Assembly (NCBI GenBank): GCA_944321645.1
Contig: CALUMB010000024.1
Coordinates: 1-35,417 of the forward strand
DNA length: 35,417 nt
Origin: an uncultured Prevotella sp.
Lineage (GTDB): Bacteria; Bacteroidota; Bacteroidia; Bacteroidales; Bacteroidaceae
Direction: 5' to 3'
The notes beneath the pieces are model-generated. The model searched no databases. It was not told the DNA's origin and saw nothing but the letters and a program-made list of their open reading frames with translations. Below, piece after piece: positions 8,351-16,572 of this stretch; the first letter of the stretch is position 1; every line of letters starts with the position of its first letter. Position numbers and translations under genes: made by a program.

Positions 8351-9241
8351 ATGAAGACCAGCCCACACCACCCAAAGCCACGCACAGCAAAAAAAGCGCA
8401 CCGAAGGCCGACAGGCTTTCGCGGAGTCCACACGCGGTTTCTGTCCGTGCTGACCCGGAAAATGCCGGGTTGGGGATGGTGGATTGGCGGCGGCGCGGTT
8501 GTGCTGGCATACGTCTGGGCTTTCTATTACTTCTTTGTCAGCCCGTTCGGGTTCCGCTGGAGGGCTTTATATGGCGACGCTAAATATCCGTTAGGCTACG
8601 AGATTCACGGCATAGACATCAGCCACCACCAAGGCGAGATAGACTGGGAGGCCCTGCGGAACAACGGCATGATAAACAAATATCCCGTGCGCTTCGTTAT
8701 GATAAAGGCCACGGAAGGAGCGAGCAACATCGACACACGCTTTGAGGAAAACTTCCGCCAAGCCCGCGAATACGGCTTTGTGCGCGGCGCATACCATTTC
8801 TGGAGCACAATGTCGTCAGGCAGGGCGCAGGCTGAGTTCTTCCTCGACAACGTGCAGCTTGAGGAAGGCGACCTGCCGCCAGTACTCGACGTTGAGCACA
8901 AGGCCAAGGAACAAAGCCCGGAAGACTTCAAGGAAAGCGTCCTGACGTGGCTGCGGCTGGTAGAGCGACACTACGGCGTCAAGCCAATAATATACACATA
9001 CTATAAGTTCAAGATGGCATACCTGAGCGACTCTGTGTTTGATGCCTACCCATACTGGATTGCCCACTATTACGTCGACAAGGTGGAATACAAAGGCAAA
9101 TGGAAGTTCTGGCAGCACACAGACTGCGGCCGCCTGCCCGGAATCAAAGGCTACGTAGACCTCGACATCTACAACGGCAGCTACTACGATTTGCAAAGGC
9201 TCACGATAGGCAGCGGCGACGAAGACGGCGAATACTATTAA
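8351..9241 (+). CDS. GH25 family lysozyme, membrane-anchored
   Basis: This is a 296-residue muramidase-type glycoside hydrolase that would cleave the MurNAc-GlcNAc bond of peptidoglycan. After a basic N-terminal tail comes one membrane helix (about 41-63, WGWWIGGGAVVLAYVWAFYYFFV). The GH25 barrel follows: GIDISHHQG (Asp89), VMIKATEG, RGAYHF, PVLDVEH (Asp180 and Glu182, the catalytic region), YPYWIAHY and WQHTDCG. The helix suggests an anchored catalytic domain facing the periplasm. The start is uncertain between 8327 and 8351. I prefer 8351 because 8327 lies inside the right arm of a hairpin. It is probably transcribed apart from or as an attenuated continuation of pfp. Confidence 0.92.
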   Translation: MKTSPHHPKPRTAKKAHRRPTGFRGVHTRFLSVLTRKMPGWGWWIGGGAVVLAYVWAFYYFFVSPFGFRWRALYGDAKYPLGYEIHGIDISHHQGEIDWEALRNNGMINKYPVRFVMIKATEGASNIDTRFEENFRQAREYGFVRGAYHFWSTMSSGRAQAEFFLDNVQLEEGDLPPVLDVEHKAKEQSPEDFKESVLTWLRLVERHYGVKPIIYTYYKFKMAYLSDSVFDAYPYWIAHYYVDKVEYKGKWKFWQHTDCGRLPGIKGYVDLDIYNGSYYDLQRLTIGSGDEDGEYY

Positions 9242-9426
9242 CCCTCGGCCACGATGCCGCCGCGACGGAGAGCACAACAAGCCTTTAGGCATAGTTCATC
9301 AGGCAAGGCGTGCAAATACGCCCGCTTATTTCGAGCCAGCCTGATAACCCAGTTGCATTCCGTCCTGACACCCACGTGAAATTATTTTCTTAAACTACAA
9401 CTTCCGAAAAAGGACAACCTGACGTA

Positions 9427-9557
9427 CATAACGGCACAAAACGCGGCACAAAACGGGTCGTTTTGCATCGCGAAACGGCACGTTTTGCGTTGCAAAGCAG
9501 GCCGTTTTGCGCACCAAAACGGCCTGCTTTCTGTTTGAAACGAAGCGTTTTCAAAAG
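9427..9557. repeat. 22-bp palindromic repeat array, locus 2
   Basis: Units start at 9449, 9471, 9493, 9515 and 9537 (the last spaced 21 bp). A decayed unit in register starts at 9427. Cores follow AAAACG, 3 nt, CGTTTT. Segments 9494-9509 and 9515-9530 form a perfect 16-bp stem with a 5-nt loop. The array lies in the 492-bp gap between the convergent lysozyme and prmA genes. I see no other clear element there, only a weak 5-bp hairpin near 9676-9690. Confidence 0.85.
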
Positions 9558-9733
9558 GCAACAAATCAACACAGAGACCCCCACCTGCCGCAAAGACTGT
9601 TACCAAAAACACAGAACAGCTTACAAGTTTCCAGACATTGCATCCACAGGTAAGGGCTTAACAATCGGCAATCCTGTTCTGATTTAGAACAAATTGACGA
9701 AACAAGGGATTCGTGCTGCCCCTGGTTCCGGTC

Positions 9734-10591
9734 TCAACGCAGTTTGAACACAAGGCAAGCCCAGCCGTTTTCTTCTTTCCTGGCGACCAACCCCAAGCCG
9801 AACTCATTGGCGCGCTTCTCAACAATGTCAATGTCGGCAGTGTAAAAACCGCTTAAGGCAAGCATTCCCCCTTCGCGCATAGCATCACGGAAGCGCGGCA
9901 TACTGTCGAGCAACACATTGCGGTTGATGTTGGCCAACACCACATCAAACCCTCCCTCATGCCCGACAACCACCGAAGCGTCGCCTTGTGCCACTTCCAG
10001 ATTGCCGCCGACGCCGTTGATGGCGGCATTGTGGCGTGCGTTTTTTACGCTCCACTCGTCTATATCAAACCCAAAGGCATGGCTTGCGCCAAGCTTCAAT
10101 GCCACAATTGCCAATATGCCGGTGCCGCAACCACAGTCAAGCACATCCTTTCCTTCTGTGCCGAACTCATTGAGCACGGACACCATCATCCGCGTTGTCT
10201 CGTGGCTGCCTGTGCCAAAAGCCAAACGCGCGTCAATCTCAACCGACACGCGGAAGTTGCCTTCAGGCAGATGCCTGCCATCGTGTATGCAACATTCGCC
10301 CACCACAATAGGGTCGAAGCCTTCCGCTTCCCATTGCTCGTTCCAGTCCTTATATTCAGCTTCGCAAACATTATAGCTGATTGCCGCGCCTTCAAATGGA
10401 AAATCATCGAGCATCCCTCGCAGGGCATCCTCGTCGAACAGCCCTGTCTCGACATACCCTTTAAGGCCATCGGCAGTCTCCTCAAACGCCTCGAAACCAA
10501 GCTCGCCGCACATGGCCGCCAATAAATCGCACGCATCGGTGCGCTGACAATCTGGCACGCCCACACTGAATGTCACCTCGTAATATCTCAT
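9734..10591 (-). CDS. prmA: Ribosomal protein L11 methyltransferase
   Basis: This 285-residue SAM-dependent methyltransferase should trimethylate ribosomal protein L11. An N-terminal substrate-recognition domain (MRYYEVTFSVGVPDCQRTDACDLL) leads to FGTGSHETTRM. The SAM-binding glycine loop is DCGCGTGILAI, and the PrmA signature is LANINRNVLL. The start at 10591 is chosen because family members begin with this strand. The in-frame codon at 10645 would add 18 residues that run into the promoter. A TATTTTTG element lies 21 bp upstream. It is divergent from the next gene. Confidence 0.95.
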   Translation of the reverse strand: MRYYEVTFSVGVPDCQRTDACDLLAAMCGELGFEAFEETADGLKGYVETGLFDEDALRGMLDDFPFEGAAISYNVCEAEYKDWNEQWEAEGFDPIVVGECCIHDGRHLPEGNFRVSVEIDARLAFGTGSHETTRMMVSVLNEFGTEGKDVLDCGCGTGILAIVALKLGASHAFGFDIDEWSVKNARHNAAINGVGGNLEVAQGDASVVVGHEGGFDVVLANINRNVLLDSMPRFRDAMREGGMLALSGFYTADIDIVEKRANEFGLGLVARKEENGWACLVFKLR

Positions 10592-10611
10592 ATTCTTGTT
10601 AATTTGACTTG

Positions 10612-10619
10612 CAAAAATA
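10612..10619 (-). promoter_or_regulatory. Putative -7 box of prmA
   Basis: TATTTTTG on the minus strand fits TAnnTTTG and predicts a start near 10605, with a leader of about 14 nt. There is no clear -33 match. Confidence 0.5.
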
Positions 10620-10661
10620 CAAAATTCAAATGAAACTCGGCTCACATATTGCTTTTTTCAC

Positions 10662-10669
10662 TAACTTTG
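10662..10669 (+). promoter_or_regulatory. Putative -7 box upstream of the RGG-rich protein gene
   Basis: TAACTTTG fits the TAnnTTTG consensus and is about 49 bp before the ATG at 10718. The -33 element is not recognisable. Confidence 0.45.
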
Positions 10670-10703
10670 CAATAACGATAGCAGTTTGAAACAGAAAGTA
10701 CAC

Positions 10704-10712
10704 AAAAGGAGG
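10704..10712 (+). promoter_or_regulatory. Strong Shine-Dalgarno site
   Basis: AAAAGGAGG lies 5 nt before the ATG at 10718. Such a complete anti-16S match is uncommon in Bacteroidota, which mostly lack strong sites, and it fixes the start of this gene. Confidence 0.75.
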
Positions 10713-10717
10713 TTAGC

Positions 10718-11539
10718 ATGAACAGACTGGCAATATTAGCAGCGGCTTTACTGGCCACAGTGGCAACCCAGGCTCAAGACGATATGTACTTCGTGCCGTC
10801 AGGCGACACACCGGAAATGCCACAGGCAACAGACCCTGAACCGCCAACGGCAACTTACTATTCCGGTAGCGACCGCGACGTGGACGAATACAACCGCCGC
10901 GGAAGCTACTATCAGCCAATCGACTCCCTGGGCAACGACATAATAGACTTTGACGGAGCCTTGGGCGCATATCCTGACTCAACTGCCGACTATGCCTGCA
11001 CGCGAAAGATGTCGCGCTTTGACGACTATGCCTGGCGCGATCCATATTGGGCGGGCTACATCGACGGCCGACTTGACGACTGGCTATGGTACGACCCGTG
11101 GCCCTATGGCTGGTATTTCGGCTCACCGTGGTACTACAGCGCATGGTATTACCCGCGCTGGCATTATTGGTGGCCGCACTATCACTACGGCGCATATTGG
11201 CCCACGGTGTCTTACTACCGCCCATACCGCGGCTACACAGGCACCCCACACCGCGGCCACGCAATCGGCACACGCCCAAGCGGACGCCCAGGTGGACGCG
11301 GCGACAGCTTCAGGAACAACAGGAGGGGTGGAACGAGCAACAGCGGATCGCTACGCAATACGACCACGCGAAGGGGCGGCACCTTCCGCAACAACACGCC
11401 GACAACCACCCGCCGTCCGTCCATAAGCTCCGGCAACTCGTTCGGAGGAGTGCGCAGCGGGGGCAGTTTCGGTGGCGGTAACCGTGGAGGCAGTTTTGGC
11501 GGCGGAAGCCGCGGCGGCGGCTTCAGGGGCCGTAGGTAA
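10718..11539 (+). CDS. Secreted Tyr/Trp-rich protein with RGG/FGG-rich tail
   Basis: The protein has 273 residues with signal peptide MNRLAILAAALLATVATQAQ. Three compositional zones follow. The first is an acidic, proline-containing segment to about residue 100. The second is an aromatic block (about 105-170) dense in W, Y, H and P, for example WYDPWPYGWYFGSPWYYSAW. The third is a basic low-complexity tail of RGG, SFGGG and TTRR repeats to the end. I recognise no domain. It is exported to the periplasm or beyond. A very strong ribosome binding site suggests high expression. It precedes the porin gene by 149 bp with no promoter visible between them, so the two may be co-transcribed. The function is unknown. 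Confidence 0.82.
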   Translation: MNRLAILAAALLATVATQAQDDMYFVPSGDTPEMPQATDPEPPTATYYSGSDRDVDEYNRRGSYYQPIDSLGNDIIDFDGALGAYPDSTADYACTRKMSRFDDYAWRDPYWAGYIDGRLDDWLWYDPWPYGWYFGSPWYYSAWYYPRWHYWWPHYHYGAYWPTVSYYRPYRGYTGTPHRGHAIGTRPSGRPGGRGDSFRNNRRGGTSNSGSLRNTTTRRGGTFRNNTPTTTRRPSISSGNSFGGVRSGGSFGGGNRGGSFGGGSRGGGFRGRR

Positions 11540-11688
11540 CAACGATTGAAGCGAAAGGCGGTGGGCGGCGACAAAAAACCACGGCACCAAGACGAAAAAA
11601 ACGGCGATTGGCCAACGGCGCAAAAGGCACACCGCCCCCACCCCATCAAACAAACACCCCACATAACTCCTTAAAACCAAACACAACG

Positions 11689-13251
11689 ATGAAAAAGATA
11701 TTGACGGCTATTTCCGCACTTGCGGTGGCATATTCGGCCGCAGCGCAAGAAACATACGAAAACGCGCGACTGCTCAGCGACGACCTCAACGGCACGGCGC
11801 GCTACGTTGCCATGGGCGGTGCGCTCGATGCCCTCGGCGCAGACATATCCACCATAGGCACAAACCCTGCCGGCATCGGACTGTTCCGCCACTCCACCGC
11901 GCAAGTCTCCTTCGGTTTCGTGTCACAACCCGGCGCAAAAGGATTCGGCGGAGTAGACAAGACGAACATGAGCTTCGACCAAGGCGGATTCGTCTATTCG
12001 CACCGCACCGGCCACAAATCGTTCCTCAACGTCGCCTTCAACTACCGCAAGAGCAATAATTTCAACCACATACTCTCGGCAGCGGGCCAACTGTCTGGCG
12101 CGTCGCAAAACAAGCTTTCCGCACTAAAGGGCGCTGCCGGAATGCTTGGCTTCAGATATGGCGACCATGGACCGGAAGGCACGAGTAACCGTTTCAACTC
12201 GATAGACTATTTATACTACAACACATTGTTGACCCCACCGTTGGGCGACGTTGCCGCAACCGGCTACGTCGATGCCGACGGCTACGCCTTCGACCGCGCT
12301 TCAAGCGGCTACATCGGCGTCTACGACCTCAACATCAGCGGCAACATTTCCGACCGGGTGTACCTCGGACTGACAGTAGGAATACACGATGTCAACTACG
12401 ACGGCTACAGCGAATACAGCGAAAACCTTGCCGACGGCAACGCACTTACCGTGGCTGACGGCAGGATTATTTCCGGTACGGGCGTAGACTTCAAGCTCGG
12501 CGTGATTTTCCGCCCTGTGGCAAACTCGCCATTCCGCATCGGGCTCTCGGTGGCCTCGCCTATATGGTACGACCTCACGACCCGCAACTTCACCGAACTT
12601 TACACCACTTACGGCACGGAAACATCTGGCTACCACACTGAAGCCGCCTACGACTTCAAGCTGAAAACCCCTTGGAAGTTCGGCATCAGCATGGGTACGA
12701 CCGTGGGCGCAAACTTCGCCATTGGGGCAAGCTACGACTTTGCCAACTACGGCAAGACCGACTCGCGCATCAACGACGGCAGCGGATATGATTGGTACAC
12801 CGACTCCTACTACGAGACAAGTAGCAGCGACAAGGCCATGAACGCCCACACCGACGCAACGCTAAAAGGCGTAAGCACGCTCAAGGTCGGTGCGGAATAC
12901 CGTTTCGCAAACCATTGGTCTGTGCGTGCGGGCTACAACTATGTCTCGCCGATGTACAACAAATTCGGCTACAAAGACTACACCATCGACTCGCCCGGCA
13001 CATATTACACATCGTCAACGGACTACACAAACTGGAAAGCCACAAACCGCGCCACCTGCGGACTCGGTTTTGCCAAAGGCGGATTCAACGTTGACCTCGC
13101 CTACCAGTACTCCGCGACCAAGGGCGACTTCTACCCATTCTCGAAGTTCACCGTTGAAGATTCCGACTCGCCCGACAACAACGTTTGCCAACCGGCAGAC
13201 GTATACAACAAGCGCCACCAGCTCATACTGACCATGGGCTACACATTCTGA
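11689..13251 (+). CDS. OmpP1/FadL-like outer-membrane porin
   Basis: This is a 520-residue outer-membrane beta-barrel. Signal peptide MKKILTAISALAVAYSAAA is cleaved before QETYENAR. The block NGTARYVAMGGALDALGADISTIGTNPAGIGLFR is the hallmark N-terminal hatch region of OmpP1/FadL/TodX transporters. The remainder alternates aromatic and polar residues, as in barrel strands, and ends in the canonical terminal Phe (TMGYTF). FadL relatives pass hydrophobic substrates; the Bacteroidota members are uncharacterised and are sometimes mislabelled hemin receptor. The start at 11689 gives the signal peptide directly; the upstream in-frame ATG at 11608 does not. Confidence 0.88.
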   Translation: MKKILTAISALAVAYSAAAQETYENARLLSDDLNGTARYVAMGGALDALGADISTIGTNPAGIGLFRHSTAQVSFGFVSQPGAKGFGGVDKTNMSFDQGGFVYSHRTGHKSFLNVAFNYRKSNNFNHILSAAGQLSGASQNKLSALKGAAGMLGFRYGDHGPEGTSNRFNSIDYLYYNTLLTPPLGDVAATGYVDADGYAFDRASSGYIGVYDLNISGNISDRVYLGLTVGIHDVNYDGYSEYSENLADGNALTVADGRIISGTGVDFKLGVIFRPVANSPFRIGLSVASPIWYDLTTRNFTELYTTYGTETSGYHTEAAYDFKLKTPWKFGISMGTTVGANFAIGASYDFANYGKTDSRINDGSGYDWYTDSYYETSSSDKAMNAHTDATLKGVSTLKVGAEYRFANHWSVRAGYNYVSPMYNKFGYKDYTIDSPGTYYTSSTDYTNWKATNRATCGLGFAKGGFNVDLAYQYSATKGDFYPFSKFTVEDSDSPDNNVCQPADVYNKRHQLILTMGYTF

Positions 13252-13345
13252 CCCACACTCAATGCTTGGCGCAAAGCCTTAAGGCAAACTGAACTGCCCG
13301 GCTACCTGAAACTTTTAGCTTGCCAAGACAACCTCGTCAAAAGAA

Positions 13346-13385
13346 AAAGAGTTCCGTGCCTAAAGTGGTAGGCATGGAACTCTTT
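13346..13385. terminator. Bidirectional terminator
   Basis: A 17-bp stem (13346-13362 with 13369-13385, one G-U pair) has a 6-nt loop. It is flanked by AAA on the left and TTT on the right. It sits between the convergent porin and alcohol dehydrogenase genes and should serve both strands. Confidence 0.85.
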
Positions 13386-13417
13386 CGTAATTAACGCCGT
13401 TTAGGCTGTATGTGCAA

Positions 13418-14572
13418 TTACAATATCTGCTTGTAGAGGGCTACTATGTCTTCCTTTGTCACTTCGCGTGGGTTGCCCGGAGTGCAGACATCGTTGATGG
13501 CTTGTTCGGCCAAGGCGGGTATGTCAGCTTCTGTTATGCCAAGCTCGGTAAGGTGCTGCGGTATGCCAACCAGCTTTGACAAGTCCTCTATGGCCTTGCA
13601 GGCTGCGTCCACCGCCTCGTCTACCGTCATGCCGTCCTTATATACGCCACAAGCCTTGGCAATTTCTGCATATTTCTGCTTCGCCGCTGGTGCGTTGAAC
13701 TTCATTACGGTGGGCAGGAGCATGGCGCAAGCCACGCCGTGGGGTATGTCGTGCAGTGCGCTCAGCGGGTGTGCCATGCCGTGGTCTACGCCCAGGCCGA
13801 CGTTAGAGAAAGCCATACCGGCTATGTATTGTGCCACGGCCATGCCGTTGCGGCCTTCCGGGTTTTGCGGTTCGGAAACGGCCATTGGCAAGTACTTGTA
13901 AATCATCTCAATGGCCTTAATCTCGAACATATCGCTCATTTCCCATGCAGCCTTGGTTATGTAGCCCTCAATTGCGTGGGTCATAGCGTCCATGCCTGTC
14001 GCGGCGGTGAGCGATTTTGGCAGCGAGTACATAAGCTCGGCATCAACTATGGCCACAGCCGGTATGTCGTTGGGATCGACGCACACCATCTTCTTGTGGT
14101 TCTGCTCGTCGATGATGACGTAGTTGATGGTAGTTTCGGCTGCGGTGCCTGCCGTTGTGGGCAGGGCTATTATGGGCAGGCTCTTTTTCTTTGTGTCGGC
14201 AACGCCTTCAAGCGACACAATGTCGCCAAACTCGGGGTTGTTGCAAACGATGCCTATGCCCTTTGCAGTGTCCATTGCCGACCCTCCGCCTATGGCCACA
14301 ATAAAGTCGGCGCCGGCATTTTTGCAGGCAGCGATGCCGTCCTTAACGTTGGTTACGGTTGGGTTCGGCTTCACGTCGTCGAATATCTCGTATGGGATTG
14401 AGTTGGCTTCAAGCTCGTCGATTACCATCTGTGCAACGCCAAATTTCATCAATCCCTTGTCGGTAACGACCAAGGCTTTCTTAAAGCCCAACCGACTGAC
14501 AACCCCGGCAAGCTCCTTGCGGGCGCCCGGTCCGAAGTAGGACACTTCGTTCAAAATAAATCTGTTAACCAT
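13418..14572 (-). CDS. fucO: Iron-containing alcohol dehydrogenase, lactaldehyde reductase-like
   Basis: This 384-residue group III dehydrogenase would reduce lactaldehyde to 1,2-propanediol, or related aldehydes, with NADH. The NAD site is IVAIGGGSAMDTAKGIG. The metal-binding region is MDAMTHAIEGY, then GLGVDHGMAHPLSALHDIPHG with its conserved His residues. I place the start at 14572 (MVNRFILNEVSYFGPGARKEL), as in FucO homologues, and not at the distant in-frame codon at 14701, which crosses the promoter. No fucose or rhamnose genes are adjacent, so the physiological substrate is open. It is transcribed alone, between terminators on both sides. Confidence 0.85.
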   Translation of the reverse strand: MVNRFILNEVSYFGPGARKELAGVVSRLGFKKALVVTDKGLMKFGVAQMVIDELEANSIPYEIFDDVKPNPTVTNVKDGIAACKNAGADFIVAIGGGSAMDTAKGIGIVCNNPEFGDIVSLEGVADTKKKSLPIIALPTTAGTAAETTINYVIIDEQNHKKMVCVDPNDIPAVAIVDAELMYSLPKSLTAATGMDAMTHAIEGYITKAAWEMSDMFEIKAIEMIYKYLPMAVSEPQNPEGRNGMAVAQYIAGMAFSNVGLGVDHGMAHPLSALHDIPHGVACAMLLPTVMKFNAPAAKQKYAEIAKACGVYKDGMTVDEAVDAACKAIEDLSKLVGIPQHLTELGITEADIPALAEQAINDVCTPGNPREVTKEDIVALYKQIL

Positions 14573-14606
14573 GTCAATGTCAAAAATCTGCTTGTCAAAA
14601 ACGCTG

Positions 14607-14614
14607 CAAAGGTA
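14607..14614 (-). promoter_or_regulatory. Putative -7 box of the alcohol dehydrogenase gene
   Basis: TACCTTTG on the minus strand fits TAnnTTTG, with a predicted start near 14600 and a leader of about 28 nt. The -33 element is weak. Confidence 0.5.
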
Positions 14615-14657
14615 AGAATAATAAAGCATAACGGCTACCTTGCCTTGCAACAAAAAT

Positions 14658-14691
14658 GCCCCAAACAGCCGGATAAGTGGCCGTTTGGGGC
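14658..14691 (-). terminator. Rho-independent terminator of perR-rbr
   Basis: A 13-bp stem (GCCCCAAACAGCC at 14658-14670 with 14679-14691, one mismatch) has an 8-nt loop. On the minus strand it is followed by ATTTTTG. It ends rubrerythrin transcription before the dehydrogenase promoter. Confidence 0.85.
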
Positions 14692-14732
14692 GTTTTGTCA
14701 ATTTGCCTTGGTCAAAATGGCATCTCTACTTG

Positions 14733-15380
14733 TCAATAATTCTCTGCTCTCACCTGGAAGTAGCTCTGCGGATGGTTGCAAACCGGGCAAACATCGGGAG
14801 CCGACTTTCCGATAACGATGTGTCCGCAATTGGCGCACTGCCATACAGCGTCGCCGTCTTTGGAGAACACTTTCTTGTCGCGCAGGTTCTTCAACAGTTT
14901 GCGATAGCGTTCCTCGTGCTCTTTCTCAATTGCGGCAACGCCTTCAAACTTTTCTGCAATCTCGATGAAACCCTCCTCGCGGGCTTCCTTGGCCATCCTG
15001 GCGTACATATCAGTCCACTCGTAGTTCTCTCCTGAAGCAGCATCTTCCAAGTTGGCTTCCGTGCCAGACACCTCACCGCCGTTCAAATACTTGTACCAAA
15101 GCTTTGCGTGCTCTTTCTCGTTGTTGGCCGTTTCTTCGAATATTGCGGCCATTTGCACAAAGCCATCCTTCTTTGCCTTCGACGCAAAGTAGGTGTACTT
15201 GTTGCGGGCCATCGATTCGCCGGCAAAGGCTTCCTGCAAATTCTTTTCGGTCTTGGTGCCTTTCAGGCTCGGCACTTCCTTGAACTTTGAAGCCGGCACG
15301 CCACACTTGGGGCATTTCTCCGGGGCTTCATTTCCTTCGTGGACATAGCCACAAACGGTGCAAACGAATTTCTTTGTCAT
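14733..15380 (-). CDS. rbr: Rubrerythrin with two rubredoxin-type domains
   Basis: This 215-residue diiron peroxidase would reduce hydrogen peroxide in the anaerobic cytoplasm. An N-terminal rubredoxin-like domain ([10 protein letters not shown] then CPKCG; Cys7, 10, 23, 26) comes before the ferritin-like diiron domain, with [30 protein letters not shown] and [16 protein letters not shown] second rubredoxin domain ends the protein ([10 protein letters not shown] and CPVCN; Cys182, 185, 198, 201). Classical rubrerythrin has only the C-terminal one. It lies 42 bp after perR with no terminator between, so the two are likely co-transcribed and controlled by PerR. Confidence 0.93.
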   Translation of the reverse strand: MTKKFVCTVCGYVHEGNEAPEKCPKCGVPASKFKEVPSLKGTKTEKNLQEAFAGESMARNKYTYFASKAKKDGFVQMAAIFEETANNEKEHAKLWYKYLNGGEVSGTEANLEDAASGENYEWTDMYARMAKEAREEGFIEIAEKFEGVAAIEKEHEERYRKLLKNLRDKKVFSKDGDAVWQCANCGHIVIGKSAPDVCPVCNHPQSYFQVRAENY

Positions 15381-15422
15381 AATTTCTCGATTTTAGTTAA
15401 TATACTGTTGCGGGGTATATGC

Positions 15423-15851
15423 TTATTGTTCGCTTTCCACGCATTTGGCGCATACCCCCCTGTAATACAGCTGCATTTCGGTTGCCTTGTTGCCTCCAAG
15501 GTCAGCAGACACTCGTAGCAGGTTGGCGTCGCTAATTAGTATGTCAAATATTTTCCCACACTTCTTGCAGTAAAAATGGGCGTGAGGCTCTACAATCCCA
15601 TCGTAGCAGACCCGGTGCTCGTCGATAGTCAACATTTGCGCTGCCCCATTTTCGGCAAACAGCCTCAATGTGTTGTAGACCGTTGTCCGACTGAGCGTAG
15701 GTACCTTTTGGCACAGTTTCTTGTGTATGTCCTCAACCGTAGGGTGCGTAAGATGCCCTATCAGGTACTCCATTATCAACAAGCGTTGCGGCGAAGGGCG
15801 GAGACCACATCGTTCAAGCCTGGCGTATGCCTCTCTCTCAATTGCTGCCAT
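15423..15851 (-). CDS. perR: Fur-family transcriptional repressor, PerR-like
   Basis: The 142-residue protein has a winged-helix DNA-binding part: RPSPQRLLIMEYLIGH, HPTVEDIHKKL, then TLSRTTVYNTLRLFAENG. The metal-binding part has EPHAHFYCKKCGKIFD and a final CAKC pair, so both structural-zinc CXXC motifs are present. The Asp after CGKIF corresponds to PerR Asp104, which favours peroxide sensing over iron sensing. The adjacent rubrerythrin and the 7-1-7 box upstream support a peroxide-stress regulator. The Fur/PerR distinction is inferred from sequence and neighbours. Confidence 0.9.
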   Translation of the reverse strand: MAAIEREAYARLERCGLRPSPQRLLIMEYLIGHLTHPTVEDIHKKLCQKVPTLSRTTVYNTLRLFAENGAAQMLTIDEHRVCYDGIVEPHAHFYCKKCGKIFDILISDANLLRVSADLGGNKATEMQLYYRGVCAKCVESEQ

Positions 15852-15947
15852 AATAGTTCGAAGTAGGATTTATCTGCATTTTGATTGTGGCCAAAGCGAC
15901 TTTGTGCCAAATTGCCCCGCCTAACAGCACCGGCAACCTTTCATCTG

Positions 15948-15979
15948 CAAATATACAACAATTTATTGGTATCGCCAAA
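15948..15979 (-). promoter_or_regulatory. perR-rbr promoter
   Basis: On the minus strand TTTG (15976-15979) is followed after 20 bp by TATATTTG (15948-15955), a full match to the Bacteroidota promoter. The start would be near 15941, with a leader of about 90 nt. Confidence 0.75.
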
Positions 15980-15984
15980 TTATC

Positions 15985-15999
15985 TTGTAATTATTACAA
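15985..15999. promoter_or_regulatory. PerR/Fur-type operator
   Basis: TTGTAATTATTACAA is a perfect 7-1-7 inverted repeat, the layout of PerR and Fur boxes (compare TTATAATNATTATAA). It lies 5 bp upstream of the -33 element of the perR promoter, fitting autoregulation. Confidence 0.72.
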
Positions 16000-16273
16000 C
16001 TTTGGATGTTGTTTTTCTTGTTTTTACCCATCAAACCGCCCGGCAAGACCCCATTTGATGGCACTACAGCCCCAAAAGCGAATTGCCAGGCAGCACTCCA
16101 TTGTGCAGAATTGCCATGGCTAAAGCGCATTGTCGGCAAGCCCAACAAATACACATACCGGCACAAGCACATCTACATCATTTGCATAAACATACACAAC
16201 AGAAATGCCGCAAGAAAGCAGTCAAACGCCAATAAAGACCACTACCAAATGCAACTCAAGCCTGTTTGGATTT

Positions 16274-16361
16274 CAAAACGCACCGTTTCGGCTTCCAAAA
16301 CGGCACGTTTTAGAGCCTAAAACGGGCCGTTTTGCAAGCCAAAACGACACGTATCAGCAAC
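16274..16361. repeat. 22-bp palindromic repeat array, locus 3
   Basis: Four units of exactly 22 bp start at 16274, 16296, 16318 and 16340, with a decayed one possibly at 16252. Pairing extends across units: 16290-16304 with 16326-16340 (14 of 15), and nested inside, CGTTTTAG at 16306 with CTAAAACG at 16317, loop 3 nt. The array lies in the 721-bp gap between perR and rplI. That gap also has the perR promoter and box, a weak inverted repeat CCATCAAA/TTTGATGG (16028-16061), and the rplI terminator. I see no coding sequence in it. Confidence 0.85.
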
Positions 16362-16502
16362 ACATTGACAATCAGGCCGTTACGCAAAGGATGTTTCCGG
16401 TGCTGCTAAAAGTGTTTTCCACATAGGCAGCCAGTGCATAAAGACACCTTAGAATGTATAAACATACACAATCAGTATATACCCAAAATATGCAACACGC
16501 AC

Positions 16503-16535
16503 AAAAAATCCCGGCGACCCATCGGCCGCCGGGAT
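16503..16535 (-). terminator. Rho-independent terminator of rpsF-rpsR-rplI
   Basis: On the minus strand a 9-bp GC-rich stem (ATCCCGGCG pairing across 16508-16516 and 16527-16535) is followed by six T. It lies 37 bp past the rplI stop. Confidence 0.88.
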
Positions 16536-16572
16536 AATATATTTAATAAATGATGAATTGGTTTACAGAAAC

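Noticed and set aside
16028-16061. Inverted repeat CCATCAAA/TTTGATGG as a terminator
   Set aside because: It is 8 bp with an 18-nt loop, has no T-run on the proper side, and is not next to a gene end.
15963-16172. Small leftward open frame upstream of perR
   Set aside because: It overlaps the perR promoter and box, has no ribosome site, and shows no conserved character.
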